DNA of 64,000 bases, from positions 58,330,270 through 58,394,269 of the forward strand of contig CAIIXF020000001.1 of the NCBI GenBank assembly GCA_903813345.2, given 5' to 3'. Under the pieces are notes generated by a model that saw nothing but the letters and a program-made list of their open reading frames with translations, was not told where the DNA came from and did no database searches. Position 1 is the stretch's first letter. Each line of letters opens with the position of its first letter. Positions 61,301 through 64,000 of this stretch are shown here, piece by piece. This stretch comes from Owenia fusiformis (Eukaryota > Annelida > Polychaeta > Sabellida > Oweniidae). The position numbers and the translations under genes are program-made.

Positions 61301-64000
61301 TTATCGTACCTGCTTTAGAACCAGCTCCAACGTGGTTAAATTCGCTATCTTCACATTCAGTGGGATGTGTGGTCCTAGGTTTCAAAGGTGATAAACATGC
61401 TCTTAAATTCCCAACCAAAAAAGGTTTCCAACCTGACTCTAAAGGCCTCGTAACCAATCTTATTGCAGTCCGAGTCCATCCTGATTTCCAACCAAACAGC
61501 AATGAAACCCTTTCTGCTATGTATTCCAATCAAATATCTGACTGCAGAGTGTTGTTGTTAGGGGACTCTATGCTAAGATTTGTGAAATTAGATAACCCTA
61601 TGGTACAGGTATCATCCTTCTCTGGAGCTAAGATTCAAGATATAAACAATGTATTACAATCCACATTAAACCGCTTGCAACCATTGTTCTTATTATTGCA
61701 TATTGGTACAAATAACCTTAACAAACACTACAGCCAAGTACATAAAGCATGTAAACACTTTGAAGAACTAGCAGAAGTCATTACCTCAAATGTAAACATC
61801 ACGGTAATTATCTCAAGTGCAATCTCAACCAGTTCAGAGAGTGTAAATTTGAAAGTACAAGCATTTAATCATTTTATAGCATCATTATGTGCAAACAAGA
61901 CATGGTCATTCTTATCTCACAGTAATGTATTGTTGGAAGATTTAGCAGATGGTCTGCACCTAAATAGGAGAGGGCAGATTAAATTCATGAACAATATAAA
62001 TGAGGTTATTAATCTATCTTAAGTCTACCAGCCACTCAGTGTCCCCATCATTCCAGTGCACCAACTTACTATATTAAAAATGTAAAAGACAGAAAGGTAG
62101 TTATATCATTGCGCTTTACAATGTATGTAGTGCAAGACATTTAGTTTAAACAAGGACTTTGAGACTCTAACTTTTGACAGGCTGTGAAATTGTTTACGTA
62201 GAATTTGTATTTGTGTTATCACCATTTGACTTGTTGTAATAAACATTTTGGCTGATGACAATAGACCAGAACCATCATTTTTATGTTAACTTTAATGTCT
62301 GTTACAAGAAAGAAATAACAGTTCATTCTGATGTTGGATGAGTATGATGAGGTTTGAATGTTAAATGTGTATTGGAATCAGGATAGCAGATATAGTATGT
62401 ATCGCAGATATGGGTATGTAAGTGAGTGTAGTTCATGAATGTTGGGTATATGAACGGTGTGCGCATTTTCTCCATATCTTACATAATAAGTGAACTCTAT
62501 TAGGGAAGCTGTTAATAGAATACTATTTACAGCTGACACACGTAGTAGAGTTCACGACCTCTGTCAGTCAGTCCCATGATGTTGTGTTGGTAGACTTTGT
62601 GTTGGGAGGTCCTATCCACATCTCAATGACAGTATGCTGGGCCCCGTAGCCAATCATTTGATCTGAAGTATAGCCAATTCTGGCCCCGTTGCCAATTATT
62701 TGACCTGAAGTATAGCTAAAAAAAATTAAAAAAAAATAAAATAAAAAAAATAGTTGAATAAAATAACTGGAGGGGGGGGGTCCAAATCCGACAATTTTTA
62801 CCCACACTCACAATAAGCACTGAAACTGTAGAACAACTGCATAATCGTGAAAGAACACCCTCTAGATACGGGCCCAGTATCCTTTGTTCTCACCATAACC
62901 AGAACCTGTAGTATGTGAGAAATGCACGTCACGAGGTTTAGTGTAGCAGTAGCTAGTTCGTTCATAGCCATTTTCAGCCCCTGCCATTCACAAGAGTACC
63001 CACAACAAAAAGTCTATGCCATGTCGACGATAACTCAAGTAGCGGCACACAATACGGTAAAGTATAGCGATACCTCCAGATACACAAGGTGACAGCAGCA
63101 CAACCAGATAACCTTACATGAAACAACTCCGCCTGGGAATATGGTGAGTACAGAGCATTTACAACCTTTTCAGATGAGCCCCTCTGCACTCCTGCTTATG
63201 GAAGGACCTGCAAAGTAAGTCTAACAGCTCTCCTCAAAAGGGTACCCATCACTATTCGGGCAAAATACTTGGGGTGAGTATCTCTCTTCATTCAGATAGA
63301 AGCAGATAAAAACGCGACAGTTCAAGGTGAATATATCAAATAAAAATTTAAAAATGAAGAAAATAAATAAATCAAACATCATAACATAACAGAAAAATAG
63401 CACAAGTAGCTGGTAGCTTATAGCATTAAGAACACAAAGTGTGTAAACAATCATGAAAGTAAAATTAACGAACTCAGACAAATAAAGAGTCAAAGGTGGT
63501 TGACACTTTTCTAGAACAAGGTTATTCTTAGGGTTTCACTTATTCGCGCATTTTCTCCATATCTTACATAATAAGTGAACTCTATTAGGGAAGCTGTTAA
63601 TAGAATACTATCACCTGTAAATATAATACATGTAAATAGAAAAACTAGTAAAATTGCTGTGTGAGACTCTTGTGAATATGATTAAATAAAAAGAAACTAC
63701 CCCTGTGATGATTAAAATAAAGATGAATTAACCATCTATTATGGCCGTATAGTTGTAACAGCATTTTATTTTGGGCGCCAAAACATGTATTTAAAGATAA
63801 TCGAAACTTAAAATGGAAAAATTTAATTACTACATATGTCAGCACATTACAATGCACATGTTTATTTACCTTTTCTTTCTCTCTTGCATGTGTGGTGAAA
63901 TTATACACAGGAACTTCAATAATTTTCCCATCCTTCATTCGTTGTAATGTTGCTTCTAGTAGGTCAAAGTCAAAGGCATCTGGGTGGTCAAAATTGTACT
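37278..64000 (-). CDS. UCKL1: Uridine-cytidine kinase-like 1, ten 3' coding exons (5' end beyond the window)
   Basis: Joined exons, in gene order: 64000-63870, 54059-53988, 53285-53096, 47523-47462, 47100-46985, 46045-45952, 44335-44273, 43006-42718, 42188-42090, 37354-37278. They give 396 codons and a stop with every junction in phase and every intron GT-AG. The N-terminal part (window residues about 1-150) is uridine kinase: [42 protein letters not shown] and INLIVQHVH are family motifs. The C-terminal part (about 185-396) is UPRT-like: [33 protein letters not shown], the PRPP-loop equivalent [11 protein letters not shown] (about 301-311), and [13 protein letters not shown] at the end. Members of the family phosphorylate uridine and cytidine in pyrimidine salvage; activity of the UPRT-like half in animals is uncertain. 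The ATP-binding P-loop lies outside the window. Large introns carry most of the mobile DNA seen here. No exon is broken, so the gene looks functional. Confidence 0.94.
37355..40384 (-). other. UCKL1 last intron, unique part
   Basis: AT-rich intron without supported exons. The stretch near 39440-39610 echoes the text after the 35-bp array at 2697-2977 (gacaatttaaagtggcagc, agatatccgaaatggaaataactg), a dispersed repeat fragment. Confidence 0.5.
40385..41300. repeat. 83-bp GATGATACACTA minisatellite
   Basis: About eight to ten near-identical copies built from smaller gatgat and cacta motifs, for example 'atatatgaggatacaccc' and 'gatgaagacacactatg'. Intronic in UCKL1. No coding potential. Confidence 0.92.
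41345..42087 (-). repeat. 43-bp minisatellite derived from a UCKL1 exon end plus splice donor
   Basis: Sixteen copies in the intron next to exon 42090-42188. On the minus strand the unit reads from GTAAGTGAAG through TTAATGATTGCTACC and ATACTACCAGGCATTG; the latter two blocks are coding sequence ([11 protein letters not shown]) of that exon, whose last copy is the exon itself. GTAAG is kept in all copies; two copies (near 42005 and 42047) lack one G before it. Because the coding segment is conserved in UCKL1 proteins, the exon is the source and the intronic copies are derived. Confidence 0.93.
42090..42188 (-). CDS. UCKL1: UCKL1 penultimate coding exon, source of a splice-site minisatellite
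   Basis: Two bases complete a Gly codon, then 32 codons [11 protein letters not shown] ... [12 protein letters not shown] plus one base. The acceptor is CTTTCAG|GTGTGC and the donor ATTG|GTAAGT. Both borders are duplicated in the flanking introns: the acceptor region occurs again at 42224 and 42261, and the last 36-37 nt with the donor recur 16 times in the next intron. Reading past the donor meets an in-frame stop after GKCS, so only the first donor keeps the protein intact. Confidence 0.93.
42189..42270 (-). repeat. Triplicated 3' splice site of the same exon
   Basis: TTTCAG|GTGTGCATTCT occurs at exon starts 42188, 42224 and 42261 (units of 36 and 37 bp). Use of 42224 would add 12 codons in frame without a stop; 42261 would shift the frame. 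The copy at 42188 matches family alignment best. Confidence 0.85.
42271..42717 (-). other. UCKL1 intron, no further feature
   Basis: Ordinary AT-rich intron sequence between the acceptor copies and the donor at 42717; nothing else seen. Confidence 0.6.
42718..43006 (-). CDS. UCKL1: UCKL1 exon, UPRT-like catalytic core
   Basis: The largest exon in the window, 96 codons plus one base. The acceptor is TTTTCAG|CTGTCT and the donor TCAG|GTAATT. It encodes [24 protein letters not shown], the PRPP-loop equivalent [11 protein letters not shown] and [13 protein letters not shown]. Compared with true UPRT enzymes the loop is diverged, as in other UCKL1 proteins. Confidence 0.95.
44080..44220. repeat. 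Repeat end with gactgacggac run and ctatatccctaccgaacttc
   Basis: Same kind of end as at 52738-52825 and, diverged, 35316-35395. The rest of the intron 43007-44272 shows only a duplicated segment (gttctccaaaccgagaatcgtcc near 43570 and again near 43855) and no exon. Confidence 0.5.
44273..44335 (-). CDS. UCKL1: UCKL1 exon, 21 codons
   Basis: The acceptor is ATTTCAG|CCAGTC; it encodes [20 protein letters not shown] plus K. The donor is AAG|GTCAGT, slightly off consensus. It corresponds to the 'V-TPQG-Y-GK' strand of the UPRT-like fold. Phase 0 on both sides. Confidence 0.91.
44360..45775. repeat. 121-bp tandem array split by a MITE
   Basis: About eight copies of a unit with 'cctatgtaccatattttctc', 'tagcccc' and 'cacagtattaataatc'. 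Two variants (cccatatattagtagg and ctcatatattaatagg) mostly alternate, showing a dimeric higher-order unit. Interrupted at 44669-45160. Within a UCKL1 intron. Confidence 0.9.
44669..45160. mobile_element. MITE, 492 bp, TA-flanked, inserted in a tandem array
   Basis: TIRs CTGTAAAACGGGTA ... TACCCGTTTTACAG. TA on both sides. The uninterrupted neighbours in the array read 'atcatatatctaacc' at the same place, so the insertion point and the TA duplication are directly visible. The interior is built of 'aattttagcg' motifs in both orientations. No ORF. Confidence 0.88.
45952..46045 (-). CDS. UCKL1: UCKL1 exon, UPRT-like domain start
   Basis: The acceptor is ATTACAG|AAACAG; one base completes an Arg codon, then 31 codons: [20 protein letters not shown] and on to LLPHK. 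The donor is AAA|GTAAGC. The [16 protein letters not shown] stretch is strongly conserved in UCKL1. Confidence 0.93.
46046..46984 (-). other. UCKL1 intron, no further feature
   Basis: 939 bp intron, GTAGTT...TTACAG. No repeat or exon recognised. The 361-bp intron 47101-47461 is likewise plain. Confidence 0.6.
46985..47100 (-). CDS. UCKL1: UCKL1 exon, linker into the UPRT-like domain
   Basis: The acceptor is GTTTCAG|AGAGGG and the donor is GTCAG|GTAGTT. 38 codons plus two bases; it begins [13 protein letters not shown] and ends [11 protein letters not shown](R). The segment corresponds to the variable linker and then the 'R-G-M-H-T-I-I-R' type start of the second domain in UCKL1 proteins. Confidence 0.9.
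47462..47523 (-). CDS. UCKL1: UCKL1 exon, end of the kinase domain
   Basis: The acceptor is TTTCTAG|GTGGTG; two bases finish a split Gly codon, then 20 codons, [20 protein letters not shown]. The donor is AAG|GTAGAA. The NLIVQHVH motif is a family hallmark. It is too short for simple ORF detection and was found by continuing the frame of the previous exon. Confidence 0.92.
48401..48606 (-). mobile_element. 5'-truncated SINE, copy 2
   Basis: Matches the tail of the SINE at 24611-24930 in reverse orientation (for example GTCGAGTTGAAGAACTGGTA and GCCAGCGCCAGCCTTTTATC). The tRNA-like head is missing, as expected for incomplete reverse transcription. Confidence 0.8.
48829..49285. mobile_element. 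Palindromic MITE-like element
   Basis: Arms 48829-48920 and 48935-49015 pair (GAATATGGGTTTTATTCC, ATATGATATTGACC) around a centre 'gagggagcgcagcgaccg'. A second part (49016-49285) carries ATACGATTTTT-CCCGGGGACA direct repeats and ends TATTATGGAATAAA, the inverse of TTTATTCCATAATA at 49014. No coding potential. Confidence 0.6.
49366..50374. mobile_element. TIR element with TCAACCCC tandem ends
   Basis: Left 49366-49505 and right about 50230-50374 are inverted copies starting GGTCATCTCAACCCCAAG and made of short repeats (AGTCAACTCAACCCC, GTAAAACTCAACCCC). The interior of about 700 bp is AT-rich and includes a patch (49795-49985) with 'tagccaggaggggtgcg' and 'tggctatgcccctgg' in inverted arrangement. 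No ORF. The target duplication is unclear. Confidence 0.65.
50538..50580 (+). promoter_or_regulatory. NRF1-like site and TATA box in an intronic element
   Basis: TGCGCATGCG is followed about 30 bp later by CTATAAATAG. The pairing looks like a core promoter, but no ORF follows on either strand. Chance is likely. Confidence 0.2.
51690..52825. repeat. Tandem array with AAAATGGCGGCC palindromes, copy 2
   Basis: Inverted relative to 1-1190. Unit of about 135 bp with 'ccaaatatgaacaaaatcgc', 'acttttcgagttatagtaaa' and pairs of AAAATGGC/GCCATTTT. It ends in a ggac tetranucleotide run (52738-52770) and ctatatccctccgaacttcg, an end also seen in other repeats of the window. Confidence 0.85.
53096..53285 (-). 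CDS. UCKL1: UCKL1 exon, kinase lid region
   Basis: The acceptor is TTCCAG|ATGATGG and the donor is CCAAGAG|GTGTAG. It encodes 63 codons plus one base: [20 protein letters not shown], then [13 protein letters not shown], and ending IIVPR. The arginine-rich RLARRLKRD segment is the kinase lid. The next exon completes a Gly codon, giving VPRGGEN. A MITE lies 51 bp upstream of the acceptor. Confidence 0.94.
53337..53811. mobile_element. MITE, 475 bp, TA-flanked
   Basis: Terminal inverted repeats begin CCGGATTTTCTCGCATATAA and match the right end CGTATATGCGAGAAAATCCG(G). Flanked by TA on both sides. Internal sequence repeats parts of the termini (gcgtataag, ttcgatttttggc) and a direct duplication near 53565-53670. 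No ORF. Tc1/mariner-type by the TA target; the exact superfamily is not settled. Lies in the UCKL1 intron. Confidence 0.8.
53988..54059 (-). CDS. UCKL1: UCKL1 exon, 24 codons
   Basis: The acceptor is TTTGCAG|AAAACT and the donor is GAC|GTAAGTAC, both strong. It encodes [15 protein letters not shown] and on to LRD, the Walker-B-like strand region of the kinase. Phase 0 on both sides. The intron before it (54060-63869) holds the retrotransposon; without that insertion the intron would be about 310 bp. Confidence 0.94.
54060..54108 (-). other. UCKL1 intron remnant left of the retrotransposon
   Basis: The 49 bp between the exon acceptor and the element's left end include the polypyrimidine tract. 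The insertion is therefore very close to the acceptor, yet splice signals remain intact. Confidence 0.6.
54109..54173 (+). repeat. Split direct repeat A1 (left terminus)
   Basis: Identical over 65 bp to 62520-62584. It begins with the core 'atactat'. Outside it the sequence is UCKL1 intron, 49 bp from the exon. Confidence 0.9.
54174..56501 (+). other. Retrotransposon 5' untranslated region
   Basis: 2.3 kb between repeat A1 and the first ORF. It contains a degenerate 53-bp tandem array (54840-55445) and otherwise no coding signal. A promoter for the element should lie in this region, but no convincing TATA box or initiator could be chosen. Confidence 0.6.
54840..55445. repeat. 53-bp minisatellite inside the retrotransposon leader
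   Basis: About nine copies of a unit around 'ggcacctgatgagtggtggc ... tagttttttgtga'; the central copies are best conserved and the outer ones decay. An open frame on the minus strand through it is a by-product of the repeat and not a gene. Confidence 0.85.
56502..56831 (+). CDS. Shared 5' exon of the retrotransposon (110 codons)
   Basis: Starts at ATG 56502 and runs 110 codons to GAA CAG|GTCAGT, a phase-0 splice donor at 56832. The protein is acidic ([28 protein letters not shown]) and ends in a basic stretch [10 protein letters not shown] that could be a nuclear signal. I recognise no domain; a Gag N-terminus is the best guess. Unspliced, the frame would read on to a stop at 56888. Three phase-0 acceptors follow: 57606 (recombinase), 58774 (CCHC ORF) and 59341 (RT ORF). 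It could therefore supply the start codon to all three, which matters because the RT ORF has no ATG near its start. Confidence 0.65.
56832..57605 (+). other. Predicted intron of the retrotransposon
   Basis: Runs from GTCAGT to a pyrimidine-rich tract ending CATTCCAG. The 774 bp are AT-rich, full of stops and show no coding signal. Both borders leave phase 0. Confidence 0.6.
57606..58697 (+). CDS. Tyrosine recombinase (YR) of the retrotransposon
   Basis: Open from the acceptor at 57605/57606 (11 codons, [11 protein letters not shown]), then an internal ATG at 57639 and 352 residues. Numbering from that Met, the N-terminal part carries a Cys-rich segment (C65, C71, C73) followed by [20 protein letters not shown], found in eukaryotic YR elements. 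The catalytic set is complete: R178 (GDRAGDL), H292-x-x-R295 (HGIRR), H315 (AHIG) and nucleophile Y327 (LRTYI). It would integrate the circular cDNA by strand exchange at the 'atactat' core. It lies upstream of the RT, unlike in DIRS or Ngaro, where YR comes last; as I recall, VIPER of trypanosomes has YR before RT. The stop is followed after 10 bp by the ATG of the CCHC ORF. Confidence 0.9.
   Translation, partial: DIPGKSLIRARMEHLDSLLLDSRYEKQKSSLQIELENFLLKFHPPKDLQSATPMDVRVFIVSKDHKGKTVTHLPSCNNESDCNCPKSLSAGSVDSLIGKIRAIFRDNGRDIDNPAASPIIKSHLKAVRLEQSKAGVLPKKAIQVQFHKLNKIVHHIRYKLNNPRLSTLQKYVLLRDVTFFIIIAQSGDRAGDLGQLRLNNIIVAPDESIIQITLTMGKTTKVNSPRVMILPKSDGPFCPVSAFKTYNSFLNEKNLQQTGYCFKPLLPDNKSLSLDRPFSSSLANDRLKSYLTHLKLWQGESSHGIRRNVASTLMLLGVSNEGIKAHIGINMDSVLRTYIAPAHSKLQLSTSKSLSDNMAKLSK
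58774..59250 (+). CDS. Gag-like CCHC zinc-knuckle protein of the retrotransposon
   Basis: The open frame has an ATG at 58708, but a strong acceptor (ATTTTTCAG) at 58773 falls in phase 0 inside it and is preferred here. From that point [12 protein letters not shown] continues the SVEEQ end of the 5' exon as one predicted coiled coil, typical of Gag. Then an alpha-helical region ([35 protein letters not shown]) and near the C-terminus a zinc knuckle C-x2-C-x4-H-x4-C ([14 protein letters not shown]). The likely role is RNA binding and particle assembly. If the ATG at 58708 were used instead, the protein would be 180 residues. Its stop is TAG at 59248. Confidence 0.75.
   Translation, partial: LRALKSELQSVQKAQGSDSVASILREVKEYAARRDPDTEVLHNKLSALDQRARLAGHKDADTYTHVFARFMANKSSRKIGALVSSLLATKAEAAVIDRELKFFKAHPSSSTKTPTTSDRWNTTNKGEGFGRNRLSIVCWICNKSGHRSFECTSRKQDN
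59341..62022 (+). CDS. Reverse transcriptase - RNase H - SGNH hydrolase polyprotein
   Basis: The frame is open from codon TTG 59332 to the stop at 62022 but has no ATG at its start; the acceptor CTTGTTTCAG|GACTAT at 59340/59341 is phase 0, so a spliced start is inferred. Numbering from 59332: RT with motif A (LDDRKAYD, D214) and motif C YIDD (278-281), preceded by [19 protein letters not shown] as in DIRS-type RTs; RNase H with D448 (TDAS), E480 (KEAMAL), D505 (VDSQ) and D554 (ADFPSR); a post-RNase H segment [19 protein letters not shown] ... WLNSL also seen in DIRS/Ngaro proteins; and at about 738-896 an SGNH hydrolase with GDS (744-746), GTNN (792-795) and D873-x-x-H876 (DGLHLNRRG). All key residues are present. 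SGNH domains are known in some Ngaro elements; here it is fused in one frame to the RT. Confidence 0.92.
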   Translation, partial: DYPLQLANTNIRSSTQIPYVNIGGKPLDLNSGHVPMEEAPLSGHVNILSIPLPDPNYFVAGNVHNYLHNWDTIIPKDSGNRDSILDWITNCVNIHDFMVPFKGEFQGQQLNHSFPPTRAFSNTSKCDGFEEFIDEEILSRVQSGAITFLGKVGEVLPPHIISPLTVEPNKPRLCISLRYLNCFMRDTPFTLDTLNEVPRILSETSKMTILDDRKAYDNIFIHESCRTLTGFRWRDCYFVCNTLPFGWKNSAYVYHSINLIGISYLRKMSVSALLYIDDRLVEHYNGKLTSESDNNQRATLAIYMATELFSRLGYFIGISKSVFQPVDSIVFLGLICDAKKLAFFIPQNKKEKFATLREYILSQTHIELETLQSFVGLIISFTPAIPAAKLYTSSCNIAIAKSSGSSIPIQGSLEQEIKYWRYLDEWNSHMSWQSEKHEVIQIFTDASNLKWAGLTKSSEVSDYWLESEQGQDIMVKEAMALLKTLESMSNQLDNKRIDAKVDSQVLIYSWKKQGSRSPELNEVMKQIFHFLLNHNASLKLEYVPSAENLADFPSRKLNKTDTMLSKASWLRVQQAFGGKSGHTFDAMSLDSNVMTGSSNLPLPHFTPSATPLSNGVNFFCQNLSPDQNYYIFPPFGQIATVLHHVLKEKVSATIIVPALEPAPTWLNSLSSHSVGCVVLGFKGDKHALKFPTKKGFQPDSKGLVTNLIAVRVHPDFQPNSNETLSAMYSNQISDCRVLLLGDSMLRFVKLDNPMVQVSSFSGAKIQDINNVLQSTLNRLQPLFLLLHIGTNNLNKHYSQVHKACKHFEELAEVITSNVNITVIISSAISTSSESVNLKVQAFNHFIASLCANKTWSFLSHSNVLLEDLADGLHLNRRGQIKFMNNINEVINLS
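62238..62243 (+). terminator. Candidate poly(A) signal of the retrotransposon
   Basis: AATAAA 216 bp after the RT ORF stop and about 220 bp before repeat B1. It is the first good hexamer in the sense strand. Because B2 lies further on, a full-length genomic RNA would have to read past it. Confidence 0.4.
62461..62526 (+). repeat. Split direct repeat B1 (internal)
   Basis: Identical over 66 bp to 63546-63611. It ends in 'atactat', which is also the first seven bases of A2. Confidence 0.9.
62520..62584 (+). repeat. Split direct repeat A2 (internal)
   Basis: Identical copy of the left terminus. The B1/A2 junction is what a circle junction of the two outer ends would look like, as in the usual model for these elements. 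Confidence 0.9.
62585..63545 (+). other. Non-coding stretch between A2 and B2
   Basis: About 960 bp with an A-rich low-complexity patch and a run of eight or nine G near 62773. No supported ORF. It is part of the element because B2 closes it. Confidence 0.6.
63546..63611 (+). repeat. Split direct repeat B2 (right terminus)
   Basis: Identical to B1 and ends in the 'atactat' core, after which the UCKL1 intron resumes with 'cacctgtaaa'. Confidence 0.9.
63870..64000 (-). CDS. UCKL1: UCKL1 exon (kinase core, partial at the window edge)
   Basis: The reading frame starts with two bases of a split or cut codon, then 43 codons beginning [14 protein letters not shown] and ending THAREKEK. The substrate-site motif NFDHPDAFD is typical of uridine kinases. 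The donor is AAG|GTAAATAA at 63869. The exon may continue past 64000. Confidence 0.93.

Larger units (their letters stand above)
54109..63611 (+). mobile_element. Tyrosine-recombinase retrotransposon (Ngaro/VIPER-like) with split direct repeats
   Basis: Repeat A is 65 bp and identical at 54109-54173 (A1) and 62520-62584 (A2). Repeat B is 66 bp and identical at 62461-62526 (B1) and 63546-63611 (B2). B1 and A2 overlap by 'atactat', which also stands at the left end (54109-54115) and right end (63605-63611). This A1 - ORFs - B1/A2 - B2 layout is the split-direct-repeat structure of Ngaro-type elements and replaces LTRs. Coding: a 5' exon, a tyrosine recombinase, a CCHC ORF, and RT-RNase H-SGNH, all plus strand and without frame damage. 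The identical repeats and open ORFs suggest recent insertion. There is no target duplication beyond the shared core, as expected for recombinase-mediated integration. It lies antisense in a UCKL1 intron. Confidence 0.9.

Overview
The window is AT-rich animal genomic DNA: introns have GT-AG borders, coding is split into short exons, and transposable elements and minisatellites make up most of the rest. Nothing looks bacterial or viral. The repeat content (tyrosine-recombinase retrotransposon, TA-flanked MITEs, foldback elements, a tRNA-headed SINE, and a 'ccgaacttcgttcgatgggataataag' type repeat end) fits a marine invertebrate. I cannot name the phylum from sequence alone.

Genes. The right part (37278-64000, minus strand) holds the last ten coding exons of a uridine-cytidine kinase-like 1 gene (UCKL1-type: uridine kinase fused to a uracil phosphoribosyltransferase-like domain). 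All ten exons join in phase to 396 codons plus a stop; the P-loop end of the gene lies beyond 64000. At 22422-22799 (minus) there is one first coding exon with a signal peptide and the start of a ligand-binding (ANF-receptor, probably ionotropic glutamate receptor) domain; no following exon was found. No other host gene can be supported.

Main element. The intron between the first two UCKL1 exons in the window carries a complete tyrosine-recombinase retrotransposon (54109-63611, plus strand, antisense to UCKL1). It has split direct repeats in the A1...B1-A2...B2 order, a shared 7-bp 'atactat' core at all three junctions, a recombinase with its catalytic residues, a CCHC zinc-knuckle ORF, and an RT-RNase H ORF that ends in an SGNH hydrolase domain. 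The recombinase lies upstream of the RT. A single 5' exon ends in a phase-0 splice donor, and each of the three downstream ORFs has a strong phase-0 acceptor, which suggests expression by alternative splicing.

Other layout. 1-1160: tandem repeat rich in AAAATGGCGGCC. 2075-2565: MITE. 2697-2977: 35-bp array. 5464-6314 and 9633-11000: foldback elements with CAC ends and 5-bp target duplications. 11520-12110, 14240-14900, 21380-21770, 36032-36545, 40385-41300 and 44360-45775: minisatellites. 15579-19030: long-TIR element with a nested MITE. 24611-26038: SINE next to a TA-flanked TIR element. 27808-29448: TIR element filled with a 30-bp array. 31502-32926: Harbinger-like element. 33047-34425: palindromes. 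47614-52914: composite of nested elements inside a UCKL1 intron.

Of special note, the minisatellite at 41345-42087 is a 16-fold copy of the 3' end of UCKL1's penultimate coding exon together with its splice donor, and the acceptor of the same exon is present three times.
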